Positions 59,916 through 64,000 of a stretch of DNA of 64,000 nt are shown here, piece after piece. A program made the translations under genes and the position numbers. The notes beneath the pieces are model-generated. The model ran no database searches. It was not told where the DNA came from and saw only the letters and a program-made list of their open reading frames with translations. Within the stretch, counting starts at the first letter, position 1. Each line of letters opens with the position of its first letter. Origin of the DNA: Roseiflexus sp. RS-1 (lineage in GTDB: Bacteria; Chloroflexota; Chloroflexia; Chloroflexales; Roseiflexaceae); the NCBI RefSeq assembly GCF_000016665.1, contig NC_009523.1:62001-126000 (forward strand), written 5' to 3'.

Positions 59916-60973
59916 TCAAGATTCGTTTTGATTTTTGGACTGCTTTTTGCGTTTCAGCCAAATTCGGAAGTTATGCAGCCCGCAACATGTTTCCATGACC
60001 ATATCCCGAAATTCGGAACAACTGAAGCGGATAATGTCGTGAATGATTCGATACCGCTTGATATCGCCGATAACATGTTCAATACGAACGCGAACGGATG
60101 AGATACGCCGGTTTTCCTCCTTTTCCTGCGGCGTGAGGGTTCCATTGCGCGGCTTCTTCTTTGGCTGCATAATCTGGACGCCAGGCAGGGTAAATCCTTG
60201 AAATCCGGCGTCTTGATAGAGAATGCTCGCGTTTGGAAGGGTGTATCCCGCTTCATCCGCAATACATTTATCGTGGACCCTTCCTTCGTAGGTGTCACTC
60301 AAAAAGTGAATAGAGCCAAACTCATCAATGATGAGAACGTTCTTAAGCGTATGTCGTTTCTTCTTACCGCTGTAATACAACTCCCGGTCGACTTTGTCGC
60401 TTGGACGGCGAATGGGACGTTCTACGCCGTCATGGATAAAAAGGGGGGCGCTTTTGTCGCATGCGACGGTTCTTCACACGACGGTTCTTCACACGACGGT
60501 TCTTCACACGACGGTTCTTCACACGACGGTTCTTCACACGACGGTTCTTCACACGACGGTTCTTCACACGACGGTTCTTCCTGCAATCGCCTCGCCAGGT
60601 CGTCGGCAGTGCGCGCAGGCAGGAGATTTTGCTGTGAAAGCGCATAGTTCAGCGCTCCGTGCAAAAGATGCACCCATTTGCTTACGTTTGATTGGCTCAT
60701 TTGAAAGAGGTGTCCGTGCATCACTTGCGTTGGGTTTTGTTTTAAGTAGGTCAAAATAAAGAGCAATTTATCTTCTGTTGTCGGAAGCGGCGAGTTTGCA
60801 TACGAGACGTAGCGACGACAATATCGGACGCGGCCATCAATCGTGCGACGTTTCATATACGCTTCAAATGCGGCGTGGAAGATCGGAACCAGCGCGTGGA
60901 ACTCTTCAACGGTCAGTCCGGTCATAGAGCGTAATTTCTCCGGATTTTCGATAATGGATCGATACTTACACAT
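59916..60973 (-). pseudogene. IS5-like transposase in two frames, with repeat expansion
   Basis: The first frame (60973 to 60422) begins MCKYRSIIENPEKLRSMTGL, has an HTH (QMSQSNVSKWVHLLHGAL), then seven EEPSC units plus EEPSH, and KAPPF. The second frame resumes with FIHDGVERPIRRPSDKVDRE and continues YYSGKKKRHTLKNVLI, YQDAGFQGF, RVRIEHVIGDIKRYRI. The switch is -1 and lies at a C6T5 run (60441-60451). This could be programmed frameshifting, common in IS5-like elements, or a plain mutation. The second frame alone lacks the first catalytic Asp. Whether it still works is open. Confidence 0.75.
60465..60581. repeat. 15-bp tandem repeat inside the transposase
   Basis: Seven perfect copies of GACGGTTCTTCACAC (60465, 60480, 60495, 60510, 60525, 60540, 60555) and an eighth ending differently. 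It is a multiple of three, so the frame stays open and encodes EEPSC repeated. Confidence 0.95.
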
Positions 60974-61034
60974 CGTTTTTCTCCATTTTCAGATTGTACA
61001 AAAATAGTATATCACTAAATCTTGATGATGTCTA

Positions 61035-61139
61035 CTGTTATCAAAAATTGCGCTGGAGAATTTTTAGTTCGAGAGCTACCTGTATATGTTCCATAATTCA
61101 AAAAGCGCCTAAGAGCGTAATCAGAAACTATACTCTCGG
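61035..61139. other. Flank of the IS5-like element
   Basis: AT-rich sequence between the IS end and a second transposase remnant; I see no feature in it. Confidence 0.35.
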
Positions 61140-61385
61140 ATAGAGCCTGCTCAGGAGCATTTCGATAGAACCAGGATAAAGAAAGGCTTCACTCGATTCT
61201 GGATTGCGGTTGTATTCTTTACTCGCCAAACGATTGCGTCCCGCCCAGGCAATCGAGTGTTCCACGACTCAACGCTTCAACGGCACATCCCTTTTGTCCG
61301 ACGGGTTTCTCAATCACGTTCAAGCGCATTGTCGTGCGTTGTCGCAACCACGTGTCCAGATCGGAAAAATATGTCGAGACGGGGA
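61140..61385 (-). pseudogene. Transposase C-terminal remnant (IS4/IS5-type)
   Basis: The minus strand reads LDTWLRQRTTMRLNVIEKP and, after a frameshift and a stop, VVEHSIAWAGRNRLASKEYN then ESSEAFLYPGSIEMLL. This is the end of an IS5-group transposase of a different subgroup from the neighbouring IS (pattern RRWVVERTFAWLGRNRRLxKDYE). It has no N-terminal half in the window, so it is an old fragment. Confidence 0.6.
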
Positions 61386-61421
61386 TGATCCCGTCTCGAC
61401 CCTTTTCGGCATCCAGCCATC

Positions 61422-61688
61422 CTACCGCCCTGCCTTCAACCGCTCGACCAGGTCGATATACCGCTGCATTGCGGCATCCTTCGCAACCCCTTTGAGTTTT
61501 GCCCATGCGTCGTACTTCGCCTGTCCGACGAAATCCAGTCCTCCCGGGCGCGATCCGCTGACGTCGCCGACGGTCGCCTGTTTGTAGAGTGCGTAGAGTT
61601 GCAGCATTGTTTCGTTGTCGGGACGCTTCGGCAGGCGCGTGGCTGCTTCCGCTGCAGCCGTGAATCGGGTTTCCAGATCACTGCTCAT
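61422..61688 (-). CDS. Acyl-CoA-binding protein
   Basis: An 88-residue protein of exact ACBP length and layout: LETRFTAAAEAATRLPKRPD, NETMLQLYALYKQATVGD, then GLDFVGQAKYDAWAKLKGVA with the ligand-binding YALYKQAT and KYDAW motifs, and a last helix MQRYIDLVERLKAGR. ACBPs bind long-chain acyl-CoA in the cytoplasm and are mainly eukaryotic but known in some bacteria. It is 3 bases downstream of the isoaspartyl peptidase gene, same strand. Confidence 0.93.
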   Translation of the reverse strand: MSSDLETRFTAAAEAATRLPKRPDNETMLQLYALYKQATVGDVSGSRPGGLDFVGQAKYDAWAKLKGVAKDAAMQRYIDLVERLKAGR

Positions 61689-61691
61689 CGT

Positions 61692-62693
61692 TCATACTCC
61701 TGCTACTTCTGCTCCACCTTCGACACGATACGCATACGCCATCCGCGGCGTATTGAACGCATATCCTACCCGACCGCGCACGTCGATCAGGATGACGCCC
61801 CCTAATCCATGGACACGTTGTTCGAGCCGTTCGATTGCAGCGCGCGCCGCCTCGACGGGCGCGTACCCGGCGCCCAGGAAATCGGTGGCGGTCTTCGCCA
61901 GTAATACCTTTATGATCGACTCGCCCCATCCGGTCGATGCGCATCCGCCGGTCTGCACATCGGCATACAGACCGGCGCCGATCAACGGCGTATCACCGAC
62001 GCGACCCGGCAGTTTGAACGGCGTGCCGCCGGTCGAGACGGCGGCAGCCAGGTTCCCGTAGCGGTCGAGCGCCACAGCGCCGACAGTGTCGCCGGGGTGC
62101 TGGATGCGCAGACCGGGGTGGTCGGGCGCGTGATCACCACCCGCTACGATGCCGCGCAGACCGGCAACCTCACCCGGCGGGCGCTGAAAGGCGTCCGGCG
62201 TGCGGTATGCTGCCAGACGGCGCAGTTCTTCCCAACGGGCGCGTTCACGCGGCACGATCATATCCTCGTCGGCGCAACGTTCAATGCCCACCGTATCGGC
62301 GAAACGTTCGGCGCCGCGACCAACCAGCAGCGCCGCTTCGCTTTCGAGGACGCGACGCGCCAGTGAGATCGGGTTGCGAATGCCGCGCACTGCTGCGACG
62401 GCGCCTGATCGTAACGTCGCGCCGTCCATGATTGCGGCATCGAGTTCAACCAGACCATCACGGTTGAGCACCGAACCGACGCCGGCGTCGAACGTTGGAT
62501 CGTCCTCCATGATACGCACTGCAATCTCAACAGCATCGAGCGCGCTGCGACCGTTCGTCAGCGCTTCCCATCCGGCAGCCAGCGCACGACGGCATCCTGC
62601 CAGGTGCGGCGCCACCTCGTCGTCGGGAATGTCCCACGCGCCGCCATGGACGATCAGAGCGAGCGACACTTCTTCCTCCGTACCGGTGTTCAA
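61692..62693 (-). CDS. Isoaspartyl peptidase/L-asparaginase (Ntn hydrolase)
   Basis: A 333-residue type 2 asparaginase. The N-terminal alpha-subunit begins LALIVHGGAWDIPDDE. The autocleavage and catalytic Thr is in GDTVGAVALDRYGNLAAA (near 203), and GRVGDTPLIGAGLYAD with later GGCASTGWGE complete the active site. The precursor cleaves itself before that Thr and then removes isoaspartyl damage or hydrolyses asparagine. The start is at 62693 (MNTGTEEEVSLAL) or a few codons later. It is in the same direction as the ACBP and CDP-alcohol transferase genes, a compact operon. Confidence 0.93.
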   Translation of the reverse strand: MNTGTEEEVSLALIVHGGAWDIPDDEVAPHLAGCRRALAAGWEALTNGRSALDAVEIAVRIMEDDPTFDAGVGSVLNRDGLVELDAAIMDGATLRSGAVAAVRGIRNPISLARRVLESEAALLVGRGAERFADTVGIERCADEDMIVPRERARWEELRRLAAYRTPDAFQRPPGEVAGLRGIVAGGDHAPDHPGLRIQHPGDTVGAVALDRYGNLAAAVSTGGTPFKLPGRVGDTPLIGAGLYADVQTGGCASTGWGESIIKVLLAKTATDFLGAGYAPVEAARAAIERLEQRVHGLGGVILIDVRGRVGYAFNTPRMAYAYRVEGGAEVAGV

Positions 62694-62702
62694 CCCATGG
62701 GA

Positions 62703-63269
62703 TCAATCGGACGCCTCGCCGGTCGCCTGGATCAACTGGCGCAGGTAGACCAGCGCCGAGAGCGCAAAGGGCGCCATCGCTGCATATAGCGCAGGGCGCC
62801 CGCTGCGCGGACCATCGGCGATGTAGAGTAACATTGCCAGCGTCAGCGCCAGCGTCGTTGCTTTCCCGGCAGGATGCGCCGTCGCAATGATCCGTCGCCG
62901 ACGGTAGATCAACAAGCCGCCCAGGATGATCGCAACATCGCGCCCCAGAATGAGCGTCGTCGCCCACCACGGAAAACCGCGCACCCGTGAGAGGGTCACC
63001 GCCGTTGCATCGATCATGACCTTATCGGCGACCGGGTCGAGCAGTTTTCCCAGCGGCGACACCTCGTGCCGACGGCGCGCAATCGCGCCGTCAACAGCGT
63101 CGGTGAACATCGCTGCGCCGAGAATACTCAGCGCGCGCCAGCGTTGTTCCGGGCGTTGCATGGCATGCAGCGCAGCCGGCAACATCAGCAGACGCGCAAG
63201 CGTCAGCAGGTTGGCAGGGTAGAGCGCTTCACGCCAGTTGAATGCGTGGCGCAAACGTGCAGGATTCAT
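62703..63269 (-). CDS. CDP-alcohol phosphatidyltransferase
   Basis: A 188-residue membrane enzyme with the full family signature D-x2-DG-x2-AR-x8-G-x3-D-x3-D: DAVDGAIARRRHEVSPLGK followed by LLDPVAD (about residues 57-82). There are about four to six hydrophobic helices. It joins a CDP-diacylglycerol or similar donor to an alcohol (PgsA/cardiolipin-type chemistry). The ATG at 63269 overlaps the stop of the DUF4013 gene by one base (TGATG), so they are coupled. Confidence 0.92.
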   Translation of the reverse strand: MNPARLRHAFNWREALYPANLLTLARLLMLPAALHAMQRPEQRWRALSILGAAMFTDAVDGAIARRRHEVSPLGKLLDPVADKVMIDATAVTLSRVRGFPWWATTLILGRDVAIILGGLLIYRRRRIIATAHPAGKATTLALTLAMLLYIADGPRSGRPALYAAMAPFALSALVYLRQLIQATGEASD

Positions 63270-63991
63270 CAGTATGACGGCGGAGGTCCGTATCCCGGCG
63301 GCGGACCGTAGTAGCCGGGCGCGGCATAGACCGGTTGCTGCGGCGGGAAGATGCGCTGCATCGCCTGACCGATCACGTGTCCGATCACGCACTGCGCATA
63401 AAACCCGGTAAAGAGAACGCCGATACCGCAGGCGATCACACCCAGACCGGCAGCCAGACCTGCCAGGATGCCTACAGCCAGAATCATCAGAAACGACCCG
63501 ATATGATTGCGCAGAGTTGCGATCACCTCGCCAAACTTGAACGCCTCACCGAGCGAGTCAGTCGCCAGGTAGCGCATAATCGCCGCCAGCGCTGCAAAGC
63601 CGCACACCAGCGCTACGACCGATTGGAGCGGAATGAGGCACCACAAACCGAGCAAACCGATAACCCCAGCACCTGCATCCGAGTCTCCTGCTGCCACTGC
63701 CGCTGCACCTGTCAGGAACGCAAAAACACCATAGAGCACGATGAGTGGCAGCAGGTACACGATCTGGATGACCAGCGCCATGAAACCTCGTCCCAGGAAG
63801 TCGCCAAACTCGCCCCACGCTGGCAGCGGACGCGGATTGCCGCGCGCCACATTCAGCGCCACACGGTAGGAGTACCCCAAAATAGCGATTGTTCCCAACA
63901 ACGGCACGAATTGAATCAGACCGCCGATCAGCACCTTGGTGATCCACTGTTCGTCTTCGGTCACGAAGCTGAACGCCTTGCCGATTTCCAT
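63269..63991 (-). CDS. DUF4013 membrane protein
   Basis: A 240-residue membrane protein beginning MEIGKAFSFVTEDEQWITKVLIGGLI, followed by LGYSYRVALNVARGNPRPLP and about five hydrophobic helices (28-44, 74-96, 108-130, 165-185, 190-210). The tail is Pro/Gly/Tyr-rich (YGPPPGYGPPPSY) and probably cytosolic. This matches DUF4013, of unknown function. AAGGA lies before the ATG at 63991, so the gene is complete and heads the downstream phosphatidyltransferase - asparaginase - ACBP run. Confidence 0.88.
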   Translation of the reverse strand: MEIGKAFSFVTEDEQWITKVLIGGLIQFVPLLGTIAILGYSYRVALNVARGNPRPLPAWGEFGDFLGRGFMALVIQIVYLLPLIVLYGVFAFLTGAAAVAAGDSDAGAGVIGLLGLWCLIPLQSVVALVCGFAALAAIMRYLATDSLGEAFKFGEVIATLRNHIGSFLMILAVGILAGLAAGLGVIACGIGVLFTGFYAQCVIGHVIGQAMQRIFPPQQPVYAAPGYYGPPPGYGPPPSY

Positions 63992-64000
63992 CGTTCCTTC

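Larger units (their letters stand above)
59907..61034 (-). mobile_element. IS5-like insertion sequence
   Basis: The ends are inverted repeats: TAGACTTCATCAAGATT (59907-59923) and the reverse complement of 61018-61034, identical at 16 of 17 bases. The base composition is clearly more AT-rich than the host genes. It carries one transposase, on the minus strand, split over two frames. Confidence 0.82.

Noticed and set aside
60465-60581. CRISPR-like array of short repeats
   Set aside because: The 15-base units are directly tandem with no spacers, inside a transposase frame. No CRISPR array or cas gene occurs in the window.

Overview
The window reads as a chromosomal segment of a GC-rich, filamentous-anoxygenic-phototroph-type Chloroflexota; a Roseiflexus-like genome is my best guess. 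That placement is an inference from the style of the proteins, the CrtC/AttH-like protein, the SARP and DUF2723 families and the dispersed-repeat load; no rRNA or tRNA gene is present to confirm it. About fifty genes are supportable, on both strands, many in short overlapping operons.

Layout. 1-4.6 kb: end of a membrane protein gene, a DUF2892 protein and two minus-strand superfamily 1 helicases. 5.3-10.6 kb: a DUF4258 protein and a tight three-gene operon (sigma-70-like factor, XRE-type HTH protein, and a giant ImmA/IrrE-peptidase + UvrD-helicase + RecB/AddB-like C-terminus fusion). 10.6-15.7 kb: a truncated gene, and an MBL-fold hydrolase translationally coupled to a 1190-residue SARP/AAA/TPR regulator. 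15.9-21.7 kb: SAM-I riboswitch and terminator controlling cobalamin-dependent methionine synthase, then a CrtC/AttH-like lipoprotein and a thioesterase. 21.7-26.5 kb: mobile-element zone, with an IS982-like remnant split by an IS4-like element, a small terminal-inverted-repeat element, and an IS110 element whose upstream RNA can be read as a bridge RNA.

26.5-37.7 kb: HepT/MntA pair, HIT hydrolase, PolX, greA (long structured leader), lysS, a Doc-like toxin pair with a degenerate active site, an SDR protein, an acyltransferase, and two further MNT/HEPN pairs in opposite gene orders that share an upstream 44-bp repeat. 37.8-46.1 kb: membrane/FAD/flippase operon, ECF sigma factor, dnaE. 46.4-59.6 kb: STAS protein, oligopeptide-type binding lipoprotein, unusual M20 peptidase, DUF2723 protein, moeA, trxB, a lamin-tail-domain surface protein with a long TPSPTR repeat, ROK-family protein, typA. 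59.9-61.4 kb: IS5-like element with an in-frame 15-bp repeat expansion and a second transposase remnant. 61.4-64 kb: acyl-CoA-binding protein, isoaspartyl peptidase, CDP-alcohol phosphatidyltransferase, DUF4013 protein.

The two observations I rate highest are (1) the IS110 left end, where guide segments for target and donor can be matched base by base to the element's actual insertion site and its own ends, showing it was aimed at a dispersed chromosomal repeat; and (2) the sigma/HTH/IrrE-helicase operon, which looks like a self-contained DNA-damage or anti-invader response unit.
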